Shown here one piece after another: positions 9,242-18,413 of a DNA stretch of 54,495 nt. The notes under the pieces were generated by a model. It did no database searches. It saw nothing but the letters and a program-made list of their open reading frames with translations, and was not told the origin of the DNA. The stretch's first letter is position 1. Each line of letters begins with the position of its first letter. The stretch is taken from the NCBI GenBank assembly GCA_045616165.1, contig JAZLGF010000019.1:1-54495 (forward strand), read 5' to 3'. The position numbers and the translations under genes were made by a program. This DNA is from RGIG5612 sp045616165. GTDB lineage: Bacteria; Bacillota; Clostridia; Lachnospirales; Lachnospiraceae.

Positions 9242-9793
9242 ATGGCTATTAGAAACATTAGAACTGAAGGCGATGAAATTTTAAGAAAAAAATCAAAAGA
9301 AGTCAAAGAGATTACACCAAGAACAAAAGACTTAATTGATGACTTAATTGAGAATGTTCATGAATATAATGGAGTAGGCCTGGCAGCAGTGCAGGTAGGA
9401 GTACTTAAACGTATATGTGTTGTTTGCGTGGATGATTTCTGCGAAGTTGATGAAGAAGGAAATGAAATTCCTAGCGACCCACTAACACATTCAAACGGAG
9501 AAGAAATAATAATAATAAATCCAACAGTTACACCTATTGGCGATGAAACACAAACTGGTCAGGAAGGATGTCTTTCTGTGCCAAATAAATTTGGCCAGGT
9601 TACAAGACCAAGCCATGTTAAACTTAATGCACTTGATAGAAATTTAGAGCCTTTTGAAATGGAAGCAAAAGGATTACTTGCAAGAGCTATTTGTCATGAG
9701 TGTGATCATATGGATGGCATTATGTATATTGATCTTGTTGAAGGTGAATTACATGAAGCGCCAGAAGATGATGAAATTGAAGATGAGGAATAA
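9242..9793 (+). CDS. def: peptide deformylase
   Basis: Metalloenzyme removing the formyl group from the initiator methionine of nascent chains. All three family motifs are present: GVGLAAVQVG (from residue 44), EGCLS with metal ligand C110, and HECDH with ligands H152 and H156 and catalytic E153; the 42-residue gap between C110 and H152 matches the family. Two oddities: an acidic insertion after the AVQVG strand (about 66-92) and an acidic C-terminal tail. A good site, AGGAGA, precedes the ATG. It is followed 3 nt later by fmt, which adds the formyl group that this enzyme removes. Confidence 0.96.
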   Translation: MAIRNIRTEGDEILRKKSKEVKEITPRTKDLIDDLIENVHEYNGVGLAAVQVGVLKRICVVCVDDFCEVDEEGNEIPSDPLTHSNGEEIIIINPTVTPIGDETQTGQEGCLSVPNKFGQVTRPSHVKLNALDRNLEPFEMEAKGLLARAICHECDHMDGIMYIDLVEGELHEAPEDDEIEDEE

Positions 9794-9796
9794 TTA

Positions 9797-10744
9797 ATGA
9801 AAATCATTTTTATTGGAACACCGAAGATTGCAGTTCCATCGTTGAAAGCTATATCGGATTCTAAACATGAAATAACATGTGTTATAACTATGCCGGATAA
9901 AGCAGCTGGAAGAGGATGCGAAGTTAAATTCTCTCCAGTTAAAGAAGAAGCTATTAATTTAGGACTAAATGTTCTTCAGCCTGAAAAAATTAGTGATGAA
10001 GAAACAATGAAACAAATTGAGCAAATGGATGCGGATTTGCTTGTAGTTGTTGCATATTCTCAAAAGATTCCAGAAAGATTATTAAATTATAAAAAAGGAT
10101 GTATTAACTTGCATCCATCACTTCTTCCTAAATATAGAGGAGCAGATCCTATTAGAGGACCTATCTTAAACGGTGATGAAAAAACGGGCGTAAGTATTAT
10201 GCAGATGGAAGAAAGATTAGATTCTGGTGATATTTTAGCGCAAGAAGAAATTGAAATAGAAGCAAAAGAAAATGCGGCTACGCTCGAGCCTAAGTTAGCG
10301 CTTCTTGGTGCAAAAATGTTAGTAGACGTTTTAGATAAAATAGAAAATAACGAAATAGTAAAAATAAAACAAAACGAAGAAGAAAGTACTTATGTATCTC
10401 AAATCACAAAGCAATCGGGCTTAATAGATTTTAATAATTCGGCTTCATATATAGAAAGACAAACAAGAGCATTAAATCCATGGCCTAGCGCTTTTACCAC
10501 CATGGAAGGAAAAACATTTAAGGTTTGGGATGCGGATGTTTATGATACAAAAGAAATAGACACAGATGGCAAAGATTTTGAAAACGGATGTGTTATATTT
10601 GCTGATAAGAAAAATGTTTATGTTAAATGCCAGGAAGGATTATTGAAATTAAATGAAGTCCAACTCGAGGGCAAAAAAAGAATGAACATTGAAGAATTTC
10701 TTAGGGGAAAGAAAATAGACAGAGGATTTATTTTTGGCAGATAA
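9797..10744 (+). CDS. fmt: methionyl-tRNA formyltransferase
   Basis: Transfers a formyl group from 10-formyltetrahydrofolate to Met-tRNA(fMet). The 315-aa length is standard. The N-terminal Rossmann-like domain starts IIFIGTPKIAVPSL and carries the folate and catalytic motif NLHPSLLPKYRGADPI, followed by GDEKTGVSIMQMEERLDSGDIL with the catalytic Asp. The C-terminal OB-fold for tRNA binding starts near residue 205 (ALNPWPSAF). Its 3' end overlaps the start of rsmB by 11 nt. Confidence 0.96.
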   Translation: MKIIFIGTPKIAVPSLKAISDSKHEITCVITMPDKAAGRGCEVKFSPVKEEAINLGLNVLQPEKISDEETMKQIEQMDADLLVVVAYSQKIPERLLNYKKGCINLHPSLLPKYRGADPIRGPILNGDEKTGVSIMQMEERLDSGDILAQEEIEIEAKENAATLEPKLALLGAKMLVDVLDKIENNEIVKIKQNEEESTYVSQITKQSGLIDFNNSASYIERQTRALNPWPSAFTTMEGKTFKVWDADVYDTKEIDTDGKDFENGCVIFADKKNVYVKCQEGLLKLNEVQLEGKKRMNIEEFLRGKKIDRGFIFGR

Positions 10745-12044
10745 TCAAATTAATGTTAGAAATTTAGCACTTAATATGTTAGTAGAGACTACCTGCGAAG
10801 GTGGTTTTAGCCATTTTTTGATTAATAAAACTTTTCTTGAAAATAATCTCGATAAAACACAAAAAGCATTTCTTAGCAGACTCTATTTAGGAACATTAGA
10901 AAGAGTTATCTTTTTAGATTATGTGATTAATTCATATTCATCTGTTAATACACAAAAGATGAAACCAGTAATAAAAAATATTTTGAGAATGAGTGTTTAT
11001 CAAATGTTTTTTATGGATGCTATACCGGATCATGCTTCGATAAATGAGGCTGTTAAACTTGCAACAAAAAAAGGATTTGGAAATCTAAAAGGATTTATTA
11101 ATGGTGTATTAAGAACAATTCAAAGAGAAGGGTTGCCAAATGATATTCCAGAAAATATTAAATATTCAATTCCAAAATGGCTTTATGAAATGTGTATAAA
11201 AGAATACGGAAATGAAGACGCACTTAAATTCTTTGAAAGCACAAACGATGCTGATGGGTTTACATGGGCAAGACTTAATTTGAATGCAGCTAAAAAAGAA
11301 GAGATTATTAAATTGCTTGAAGCGGATGGATGCGAAGTAGTAGGGCATGATAAAATCGAAGAAGCAATAAAAATTAAAGGTTTTAATTCTCTTGTGCAGT
11401 TAAGAGCTTATAAGCAAGGACTTCTTTTTATTCAGGATTTAAGCTCTATGCATATTGCAACACTTGCAAAAGAACTTATTGATGAGAAAAAAGTTTGTGA
11501 ATATAAAGAAGATGATGCTCTACTAATTGTTGATGTGTGCGCTGCGCCGGGTGGAAAGAGCCTTCATATGGCTGAAAAGTTTCCGAATGCATTTATTTAT
11601 GCAAGAGATTTAAGCGAAAACAAAACAGATTTAATTGATGAAAATATAAAAAGACTTAAGACTACTAATGTTCAAAGCCAGGTTATGGATGCACTTGTTT
11701 TTGACAAGACAATGGAAGAAAAAGCAGATATTGTTTTAGCAGATCTTCCATGTTCGGGTCTTGGAGTAATTGGGCAAAAACCAGATATTAAATTAAGAGT
11801 AAAAGAAAAAGATTTAGATGAGCTTTCATTTCTTCAAAAGAATATATTAAAGACGATTTATAAATATGTTAAGAAGAATGGATTGTTGATATATAGTACA
11901 TGTACAGTCAACAAAGGAGAAAACCAGGATAATACAAAATGGTTTTTAAGAAACTTTCCTTTTGAGTTAATTGAGGAGAAAAGCTTTTTGCCGGGAATAG
12001 ATGATTGCGACGGATTTTATATCGCGTTAATGAAAAGAAAATAA
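10734..12044 (+). CDS. rsmB: 16S rRNA (cytosine-C5) methyltransferase RsmB
   Basis: SAM-dependent enzyme expected to methylate cytosine 967 (E. coli numbering) of 16S rRNA. The first 150 or so residues form a NusB-like RNA-binding domain. The catalytic half has the SAM motif VDVCAAPGGKSLHMAEKF, motif IV LADLPCSGLG and motif VI STCTVNKGEN, giving the two conserved cysteines of RNA m5C methyltransferases. The start is TTG 10734, supported by AGAGGA at 10721-10726; it lies inside the end of fmt, the usual coupled arrangement in this operon. Confidence 0.94.
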   Translation: MADNQINVRNLALNMLVETTCEGGFSHFLINKTFLENNLDKTQKAFLSRLYLGTLERVIFLDYVINSYSSVNTQKMKPVIKNILRMSVYQMFFMDAIPDHASINEAVKLATKKGFGNLKGFINGVLRTIQREGLPNDIPENIKYSIPKWLYEMCIKEYGNEDALKFFESTNDADGFTWARLNLNAAKKEEIIKLLEADGCEVVGHDKIEEAIKIKGFNSLVQLRAYKQGLLFIQDLSSMHIATLAKELIDEKKVCEYKEDDALLIVDVCAAPGGKSLHMAEKFPNAFIYARDLSENKTDLIDENIKRLKTTNVQSQVMDALVFDKTMEEKADIVLADLPCSGLGVIGQKPDIKLRVKEKDLDELSFLQKNILKTIYKYVKKNGLLIYSTCTVNKGENQDNTKWFLRNFPFELIEEKSFLPGIDDCDGFYIALMKRK

Positions 12045-12047
12045 ATT

Positions 12048-13076
12048 ATGGAAAAAATTGATATTAAATCATTACAATACGATGAATTAAAAAAGCTTAT
12101 TTTGGACATGAATCAAAAGGCTTTTAGAACTGAACAAATCTTTACGTGGCTTCATAAAAAGTTTGTTAACTCATTTGATGAGATGACAAATCTTTCAGAA
12201 GATTTTAGAAAAGAACTTGATGAAAAATTTGTAATTCGCACAGTAAAAAAGAAAAGAGTACTCACATCTGAAATTGATGGTACGAAAAAGTATCTTTTTG
12301 AACTTTACGATGGAAATTTAATTGAAAGCGTTATGATGCCATACAAACATGGAAATAGTGTTTGCGTATCAAGTCAGGTTGGATGTGCTATGGGATGTTC
12401 TTTTTGTGCTTCAACAATTAATGGTTGTGTAAGGAATTTAACAGCATCAGAAATTCTAAGTCAGGTATATGAGATAGGAAAAGATATAGGCGAAAGAATA
12501 TCAAATGTTGTTATTATGGGTATGGGCGAACCACTTGCAAATTATGATAATGTAGTAGGCTTTGTAAAGCTACTTAGCGATGAGTTGACCTTGCATATAA
12601 GCCAAAGAAATATTACAATATCAACGTGTGGTATTGTGGGCGCAATTAGAAAACTATCGAAAGAAAATCTTAAGATAACTTTGGCGCTTTCTTTACATGC
12701 ACCGAATGATAATATAAGGCAAAAAATTATGCCAATAGCTAATAAATATGCCTTGAGCGATATTCTTTGCGCATGTGATGAATTTTTTAATGAAACAGGG
12801 CGAAGAGTAACGTTTGAATATTGCTTGATTGATGGCATAAATGATAAAGAATGTCATGCAAAAGAGCTAGCTAATTTGCTTAAAGGGAAAAATGCGCACG
12901 TTAATTTAATTCCTGTTAATCCTACTCCTGAAAATAATTATGGAGCAGCAAAAGAAAAGGATATTAAAGCGTTCCAGAAAATCCTGGAAGAAAATAATAT
13001 TACTACTACAAGAAGACGCGAGATGGGAAGAGATATTAGCGGAGCATGTGGACAGTTGGTAAGGAGAACTACTTGA
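12048..13076 (+). CDS. rlmN: dual-specificity 23S rRNA/tRNA adenine-C2 methyltransferase RlmN
   Basis: Radical SAM enzyme methylating A2503 of 23S rRNA and position 37 of some tRNAs. The Fe-S cluster motif CxxxCxxC is C113, C117 and C120 (GCAMGCSFC), and the C-terminal cysteine needed for the methyl-carrying mechanism is C334 in SGACGQL. The 342-aa length is normal. It starts 3 nt after rsmB; its stop codon overlaps the start of the phosphatase gene as TTGA. Confidence 0.95.
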   Translation: MEKIDIKSLQYDELKKLILDMNQKAFRTEQIFTWLHKKFVNSFDEMTNLSEDFRKELDEKFVIRTVKKKRVLTSEIDGTKKYLFELYDGNLIESVMMPYKHGNSVCVSSQVGCAMGCSFCASTINGCVRNLTASEILSQVYEIGKDIGERISNVVIMGMGEPLANYDNVVGFVKLLSDELTLHISQRNITISTCGIVGAIRKLSKENLKITLALSLHAPNDNIRQKIMPIANKYALSDILCACDEFFNETGRRVTFEYCLIDGINDKECHAKELANLLKGKNAHVNLIPVNPTPENNYGAAKEKDIKAFQKILEENNITTTRRREMGRDISGACGQLVRRTT

Positions 13077-13792
13077 AATCTTTTGGAATTACTGATATCG
13101 GAGTATCTAGAAAATACAATCAAGATTATACACTTGAGTGTGATGAGCCTATTGGAAATCTAGATAATTTATATGTAGTTTGTGATGGACTCGGTGGACA
13201 TAATGCGGGTGAATTCGCGTCCTGTAATTCTGCTGAGTTATTTTTTGATATAGCCGAAGAATCAGTTTCAAGAATGCCGCTTTCTATTCTTAAAGAGGCC
13301 ATTACAAAAGTTAATGAAATAATTTTCAAAAAAGGCCAAGAGCCTGAGTATGAAGGAATGGCATCGACACTTGTTGGCGTTACGGTTAAAGATGATACAG
13401 CTTATGTTGTTAACATTGGTGATTCAAGGGCATATTTAATAGGCGATGAGATGGTCCAAATTACATGGGATCATTCATATGTTGGTGAATTAGTTCGTTC
13501 TGGAAAACTTACAGAGGACGAAGCACGTTTTCACAAAAAAAATAATGTTGTTACAAGAGCTATTGGAGCAGAAATTACAGCAGAACCAGATTATTTCCAG
13601 GTTAAGTTAGAAGATGACGAAATAATTTTGCTTTGCTCGGATGGCTTATATAATATGGTTAGTGAAGCAACCATTAAAGCAGTTGTTAATGCAGACGCTT
13701 CGCTTAGAGCTAAAGCAGAAAAACTTATTGATTTAGCTAATGAAGCAGGCGGAAAAGATAATATTGCAGTTGTACTTATTTCAAAGTTCTAA
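13073..13792 (+). CDS. prpC: PP2C-family Ser/Thr protein phosphatase (PrpC/Stp)
   Basis: Metal-dependent phosphatase opposing the PrkC kinase encoded next. About 239 aa from TTG 13073, chosen because AAGGAG (13061-13066) is 6 nt upstream and the protein then opens with the family start KSFGITDIGVSRKYNQD; the longer frame from ATG 13046 only adds nine residues overlapping rlmN. Metal-binding motifs are clear: NQD, VCDGLGGHNAGE, NIGDSRAYL, LCSDGLYNMV and GGKDNIAVV. The protein is soluble. The phosphatase-kinase-rsgA-rpe order is classical in Firmicutes. Confidence 0.95.
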   Translation: MKSFGITDIGVSRKYNQDYTLECDEPIGNLDNLYVVCDGLGGHNAGEFASCNSAELFFDIAEESVSRMPLSILKEAITKVNEIIFKKGQEPEYEGMASTLVGVTVKDDTAYVVNIGDSRAYLIGDEMVQITWDHSYVGELVRSGKLTEDEARFHKKNNVVTRAIGAEITAEPDYFQVKLEDDEIILLCSDGLYNMVSEATIKAVVNADASLRAKAEKLIDLANEAGGKDNIAVVLISKF

Positions 13793-13816
13793 TTCATTTT
13801 GAAAGGCGGTCTTTAT

Positions 13817-15676
13817 ATGATACGAGAGGGAATGTTTATTGAAGACAGATATGAGATATTAGAAAAGATAGGAATGGGTGGCATGAGCGTTGTTTACAAA
13901 GCTAAATGCCATAAGCTTAATCGCTACGTTGCTATTAAATTTTTAAAACCAGAATATTGCGAAGATAAAAGCTTCGTTCAAAAATTCCAAATTGAAGCTC
14001 AATCGGCAGCAGCACTTTTACATCCGAATGTAGTAAGTGTTTATGATGTTAATGAGTATGAAGGAATTTATTATATCGTCATGGAATACGTTGACGGTAT
14101 TACTTTGAAACAATATATTGATCGTAATGGAGCTTTGCCAATTAAGGAAGCAACTAGTATTGCTATCCAGGTTTGCCAAGGCATCGAAGCTGCACATGCA
14201 GCAGGAATTATCCATAGAGATATTAAACCTCAAAACGTTCTTATTTCCAGAGAAGGAAAAATTAAAGTTACTGATTTTGGTATCGCTAGAACTACAACAG
14301 CTAATACTATTAGCCAGGACGTTTTAGGTTCTGTTCATTATATTTCTCCAGAACAGGCTAGAGGCGGACAAGTTGATTCTAGAAGCGATATCTATTCATT
14401 CGGTATTGTTTATTATGAGATGGTAACTGGTGAACTTCCATTTGATGGTGACTCAACAGTTTCGATTGCTCTTAAACATATTCAAGAGAGCGTTCCTCTT
14501 GTTGGCGATATAATCGAAAATGTTCCAATGAGCGTTGAAAGAATAATTGAAAAATGTACTCAGAAAAAACCTGAGAGAAGATATCAAAAGATTACATCTT
14601 TAATCTCTGATTTAAAGACATCTTTGATTTCTCCAAATGAAGATATTTTAGGCATGGAACCTGAGATGCAAGATAATGCTACGGTTCTTATGAGCGAAGA
14701 AGATGTGGAATTTTTAAGACGTGAAAATCCTAGAACAATCAGAAATAGCCATATGCGTAAAGATGAATATGAAGACTATGATGAGTATGAAGAGTATGAA
14801 GAGTATGATGATTTAGATGATGAAATAGAATATGTTGACGATGATTATGAAGAAGATGATTATCGTGAAAAGAAAATGGACAGAAAGAAATTTGATAAGA
14901 TTTTACTTATCTGTGGTATTGCAGCAGGCGTTATTATCATAGGTGTTCTTGCGTTCGTTTGTATTAAAACATTCTCATCTGGTAGTGGTTGTGGCGGAAC
15001 TAAAATTGAACAAATAGATGTTCCTAATGTTGTTAATAGGTCAAAAGAAGATGCTGAAAAAGCATTGAAAGAAAAAGGATTTAAAACAAAGATTGAATAT
15101 AAAGCTAGCGATACAGTTAAAAAAGATTATGTAATCGCTCAGTCAATTAAAAATGGCGAAAAAGCAAAAGACGGAGATACAATAGTCCTTACTGTTTCTT
15201 CAGGTAACGAACCTGTAATCCTTAAAGATTATGCTGGACTTGCTCAGGCAGAAGCTGAAAGTGAACTTAAAAAATTAGGATTAAAAGTAAAGATAACTAC
15301 TGAGTATAGCGAGGATGTTGAAATTGGTAAGATTATCAAAACTAATCCAGAACCTAATGCTCAATTAGCTAAAGATGACACAGTTGAACTTATTATCAGT
15401 CGTGGAAAAGAAGAAAAGAAAATAAAGACACCAGCACTTTTAGGATATGACGAAAGCACAGCTAAGAATTACTTATATCAGTTTAATCTTGAACCAAAGG
15501 TATATTATGAAGAGTCTGATAGCCATGTAGGAGAAGTAATAAAACAAAATCCTAAAGAAGGAACAGAGGTTGATGAAGGCGCTGTAATTGAAATAACTAT
15601 TGCTAAGGCAAAACCTGAACCAAAACCAGAACCTGAACCAGAAACAGAAGAAACAACAGAATCAACGGATAATTAA
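13817..15676 (+). CDS. prkC: PASTA-domain Ser/Thr protein kinase PrkC/Stk
   Basis: Membrane kinase sensing peptidoglycan fragments or lipid II outside and phosphorylating division and metabolic proteins inside. Start ATG 13817 follows an AAAGGCGGT site; the frame open from 13799 lies upstream of that site. About 619 aa: kinase domain with glycine loop (GMGGMSVVYK), Lys41, HRDIKPQN (D135), DFG and an APE-like SPEQ; an unusually acidic, tyrosine-rich juxtamembrane segment (about 312-350); one membrane helix (about 361-383); three PASTA repeats (about 400-463, 467-532, 536-601); and a Pro/Glu/Thr-rich tail. Paired with the phosphatase 24 nt upstream. Confidence 0.96.
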   Translation: MIREGMFIEDRYEILEKIGMGGMSVVYKAKCHKLNRYVAIKFLKPEYCEDKSFVQKFQIEAQSAAALLHPNVVSVYDVNEYEGIYYIVMEYVDGITLKQYIDRNGALPIKEATSIAIQVCQGIEAAHAAGIIHRDIKPQNVLISREGKIKVTDFGIARTTTANTISQDVLGSVHYISPEQARGGQVDSRSDIYSFGIVYYEMVTGELPFDGDSTVSIALKHIQESVPLVGDIIENVPMSVERIIEKCTQKKPERRYQKITSLISDLKTSLISPNEDILGMEPEMQDNATVLMSEEDVEFLRRENPRTIRNSHMRKDEYEDYDEYEEYEEYDDLDDEIEYVDDDYEEDDYREKKMDRKKFDKILLICGIAAGVIIIGVLAFVCIKTFSSGSGCGGTKIEQIDVPNVVNRSKEDAEKALKEKGFKTKIEYKASDTVKKDYVIAQSIKNGEKAKDGDTIVLTVSSGNEPVILKDYAGLAQAEAESELKKLGLKVKITTEYSEDVEIGKIIKTNPEPNAQLAKDDTVELIISRGKEEKKIKTPALLGYDESTAKNYLYQFNLEPKVYYEESDSHVGEVIKQNPKEGTEVDEGAVIEITIAKAKPEPKPEPEPETEETTESTDN

Positions 15677-15695
15677 ATAGTATTAAAGGTGAGAT

Positions 15696-16595
15696 ATGAA
15701 GGGTACAATAATTAAAGCATTATCAGGATTTTATTATGTTAGAAATTTTAACTGGACTATTTATGAGTGCACAGCTAAAGGTTCATTTAGAAACGATGAA
15801 GTAACACCACTTGTTGGCGATGAGGTTGATTTTGATGTTACTAGTACATTTAATAGAACTGGTGTTATAAATGAAATTTTTCCTAGAAAGAATTCATTAA
15901 TAAGACCAGCAGTTGCAAACGTTGACCAGGCTATGGTTGTGTTTGCACTCGATAATCCTAGACCAAACTTCAGCATTCTTGATAGATTTTTGGTTTTAAT
16001 GCAAAAACAAAATATTGAAACAATTATTGTATTTAATAAAAAAGATCTTGCCAGAACAGATGATATTAAGAAGATTAAGAAAATGTATAAGAATGCAGGA
16101 TGCAAACTTTTCTTTGTACAAGCTGGTGGCGATACACCTCATTTATTCTGGCTTAAGATGAAATTAAGAGGAAAAATTACTGTTATGGCCGGTCCTTCAG
16201 GTGTGGGTAAATCTACAATGCTTAATGTCTTCGCTGGTAAAGTCGGTGATGAGATGGCAGCTGTTGGCGAAATCAGTAAAAAAATCGGTCGTGGAAAACA
16301 TACAACAAGACATAATGAAATTTATTCTTTCAAAAAGAATTCAATTCATATTATAGACACACCGGGATTTACTTCGTTGCTTGTTAATGAAGAAGACTTC
16401 ACTAAAGAAGAACTGCAAAATGCATTTCCGGAATTTACAGAATATAAAGGACAATGCAAGTTTGCAAATTGTAATCACATTAAACAAAGAGATTGTGCAG
16501 TCGAAAAAGCTGTTTTAGAAGGGAAAATTCCTCAATCTCGTTACAATAGTTATAAATCAATTTATGGGGAAATTAAATCTCAGAAGAAGTATTAA
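15696..16595 (+). CDS. rsgA: ribosome small-subunit GTPase RsgA
   Basis: Circularly permuted GTPase acting late in 30S subunit maturation. The permuted order is visible: G4 NKKD (114-117) comes before G1 GPSGVGKS (166-173), then G3 DTPGF. An N-terminal OB-fold (residues 1-75) and a C-terminal zinc motif with Cys, Cys, His and Cys (GQCKFANCNH...DC) complete the family plan; 299 aa is typical. A good AAAGGTGAG site precedes the ATG. In relatives it can be phosphorylated by PrkC, consistent with its position. Confidence 0.95.
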   Translation: MKGTIIKALSGFYYVRNFNWTIYECTAKGSFRNDEVTPLVGDEVDFDVTSTFNRTGVINEIFPRKNSLIRPAVANVDQAMVVFALDNPRPNFSILDRFLVLMQKQNIETIIVFNKKDLARTDDIKKIKKMYKNAGCKLFFVQAGGDTPHLFWLKMKLRGKITVMAGPSGVGKSTMLNVFAGKVGDEMAAVGEISKKIGRGKHTTRHNEIYSFKKNSIHIIDTPGFTSLLVNEEDFTKEELQNAFPEFTEYKGQCKFANCNHIKQRDCAVEKAVLEGKIPQSRYNSYKSIYGEIKSQKKY

Positions 16596-16596
16596 A

Positions 16597-17247
16597 ATGA
16601 ATATTTTAGCACCTTCTATTTTATCAGCAGATTTTAAAAATCTGGGACAACAATTAATAGAAATAAAGGAAGCTGGGGCAGAGTATGTTCATGTTGATGT
16701 TATGGACGGAAAATTTGTTCCTAGCATTTCTTTTGGTATGCCGGTTATTAAATCAATAAGAAGTGCAACAGATAAAGTTTTTGATGTACATCTTATGATT
16801 GATGAGCCAATTAGATATATAAATGAATTCAAAGAATCTGGTGCGGATATTATTACTATTCATTACGAAGCATGTTCAGATGTTGTGGCAACATTGAAAG
16901 CAATAAAAGACGCTGGATTAAAGAGCGGACTTTCGATTAAGCCAAAGACTCCTACAAATGTAGTAAAAGAGTTTTTACCTCTTTGTGATATGATTTTGCT
17001 TATGAGTGTTGAACCAGGGTTTGGCGGTCAAAAGTTTATTGAAGGCTCTACTAAAAGAGCAAAAGAACTTAAAGACATAATAGACGAATCAGGACTTGAT
17101 ATTGATTTGGAAATTGATGGTGGAATTAATTTAGAAAATGTTAAAGAAGTTTTAGATGCGGGAGTAAATATTATTGTTGCTGGTAGCGCAGTATTTAAAG
17201 ATCCTTGCGAAAACACAAAGAAATTTATGGAAATACTTAATTCATAA
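16597..17247 (+). CDS. rpe: ribulose-phosphate 3-epimerase
   Basis: TIM-barrel enzyme interconverting ribulose 5-phosphate and xylulose 5-phosphate in the pentose phosphate pathway. The true start is ATG 16597, one base after the rsgA stop, giving the canonical N-terminus NILAPSILSADF; the longer frame from 16564 would lie inside rsgA. About 216 aa. Signature motifs are HVDVMDGKFVPSISFG, DVHLMI, SVEPGFGGQKF and EIDGGIN. Metal and catalytic His and Asp residues are all present. Confidence 0.95.
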   Translation: MNILAPSILSADFKNLGQQLIEIKEAGAEYVHVDVMDGKFVPSISFGMPVIKSIRSATDKVFDVHLMIDEPIRYINEFKESGADIITIHYEACSDVVATLKAIKDAGLKSGLSIKPKTPTNVVKEFLPLCDMILLMSVEPGFGGQKFIEGSTKRAKELKDIIDESGLDIDLEIDGGINLENVKEVLDAGVNIIVAGSAVFKDPCENTKKFMEILNS

Positions 17248-17257
17248 GAGGAACATT

Positions 17258-18229
17258 ATGGAAAAGAAAATCAAAAAAATTGGTGTACTTACAAGTGGCG
17301 GAGATGCGCCGGGAATGAATGCGGCTATTAGAGCTGTTGTTAGAGGTGCATTAATTAATGATATAGAAGTTTATGGAATTTATCGTGGTTTTGCCGGACT
17401 TTTAGAAGGTGATATAAAACCGCTAAATAGTAGAGATGTTTCCGAGAAGATACAACGTGGTGGAACATTTTTAATGACCGCAAGATGTAAAGAATTTATG
17501 ACTGAAGAAGGCATTAAAAAAGCTGCAAGAATTATTGAAGCATTTGAACTTGATGCTATTGTTGTTATTGGTGGAGATGGCTCGTTTAGAGGCGCTAGAG
17601 ATTTAGCTAAAGAAGGCGTAAATGTAATTTGCATTCCTGCAACTATTGATAATGATGTTGCTTGTACGGATTATACAATTGGATATGACACTGCAATGAA
17701 TACAGCTTTGGACGCTATTGATAAATTAAGAGATACTGCTTCTTCACATGAACGTTGTACAGTTGTAGAAGTTATGGGAAGGTGTGCTGGATATATTGCT
17801 TTTAATGTAGGTATTGCAAGCGGTGCTGAAATTATACTTATTCCTGAAATTCCATATGACTTAAATAAAGACGTTATAAGAGTACTTATGGAAGCTAGAA
17901 ATAAAGGAAAACATCATTACATTGTTGTTGTTGCTGAGGGTGCTGGAAATGTAATGGAAATTGCCAAGCAAATAGAAGAGGTTACTGGCATTGAAGCAAA
18001 GGCTACTGTTCTAGGACATATTCAACGTGGTGGAAGTCCAACCCTTATGGATAGAAACATGGCAAGTAGAATGGGCCTTGCAAGTATTCAGTGCTTACTT
18101 GAATGCAAGAAAAATCGTATTATTGTTTCTCAGGATTATGATGTTAAGGACATTGATATTGATGAAGGGCTTTCAATGACAAAAGGCATCACTGAAGACG
18201 AATATAAAGTTATGAAGATGCTATTTTAA
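17258..18229 (+). CDS. pfkA: ATP-dependent 6-phosphofructokinase
   Basis: Glycolytic enzyme phosphorylating fructose 6-phosphate. Start ATG 17258 is supported by AAGAGGAA just upstream; the longer frame from 17174 overlaps rpe and lacks homology. 323 aa, the usual length for the bacterial allosteric form. GVLTSGGDAPGMNAAIR binds ATP; GGDGS (105-109) has Gly after the Asp, which indicates ATP rather than pyrophosphate use; PATIDNDV carries the catalytic Asp. Last gene of the long co-directional block; a structured repeat follows 4 nt after the stop. Confidence 0.95.
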   Translation: MEKKIKKIGVLTSGGDAPGMNAAIRAVVRGALINDIEVYGIYRGFAGLLEGDIKPLNSRDVSEKIQRGGTFLMTARCKEFMTEEGIKKAARIIEAFELDAIVVIGGDGSFRGARDLAKEGVNVICIPATIDNDVACTDYTIGYDTAMNTALDAIDKLRDTASSHERCTVVEVMGRCAGYIAFNVGIASGAEIILIPEIPYDLNKDVIRVLMEARNKGKHHYIVVVAEGAGNVMEIAKQIEEVTGIEAKATVLGHIQRGGSPTLMDRNMASRMGLASIQCLLECKKNRIIVSQDYDVKDIDIDEGLSMTKGITEDEYKVMKMLF

Positions 18230-18233
18230 ATAG

Positions 18234-18387
18234 CGAGCAGAACCGCATAACTCGTTCCTGGCTCGGGTTCCAACTCGCCGATAACGAGTTATACGGTTTT
18301 GCTCGCTTCGTTATACAGTGAGCAGAGCCGTCACAACTTTTTTCAGAGCGTTTTTAGCGGTTGAAAAAAGTTCGTGCGGGATGCGAA
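18234..18387. repeat. dispersed structured repeat, copy 1
   Basis: Copy 1 of an element found again at 27258-27412. Over the 145 bases 18243-18387 it differs from copy 2 at only 8 positions, with no gaps. Hairpin A: 24-nt arms 18233-18256 and 18283-18306 (22 of 24 positions complementary) with a 26-nt conserved loop. Hairpin B: AACTTTTTTCA (18335-18345) with TGAAAAAAGTT (18362-18372). It lies between the convergent pfkA and queA genes. It contains no credible frame. Likely a mobile non-coding repeat or a structured RNA, possibly also ending transcripts. Confidence 0.85.
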
Positions 18388-18413
18388 TGGATACTGTCCG
18401 CGAGTTATATATA

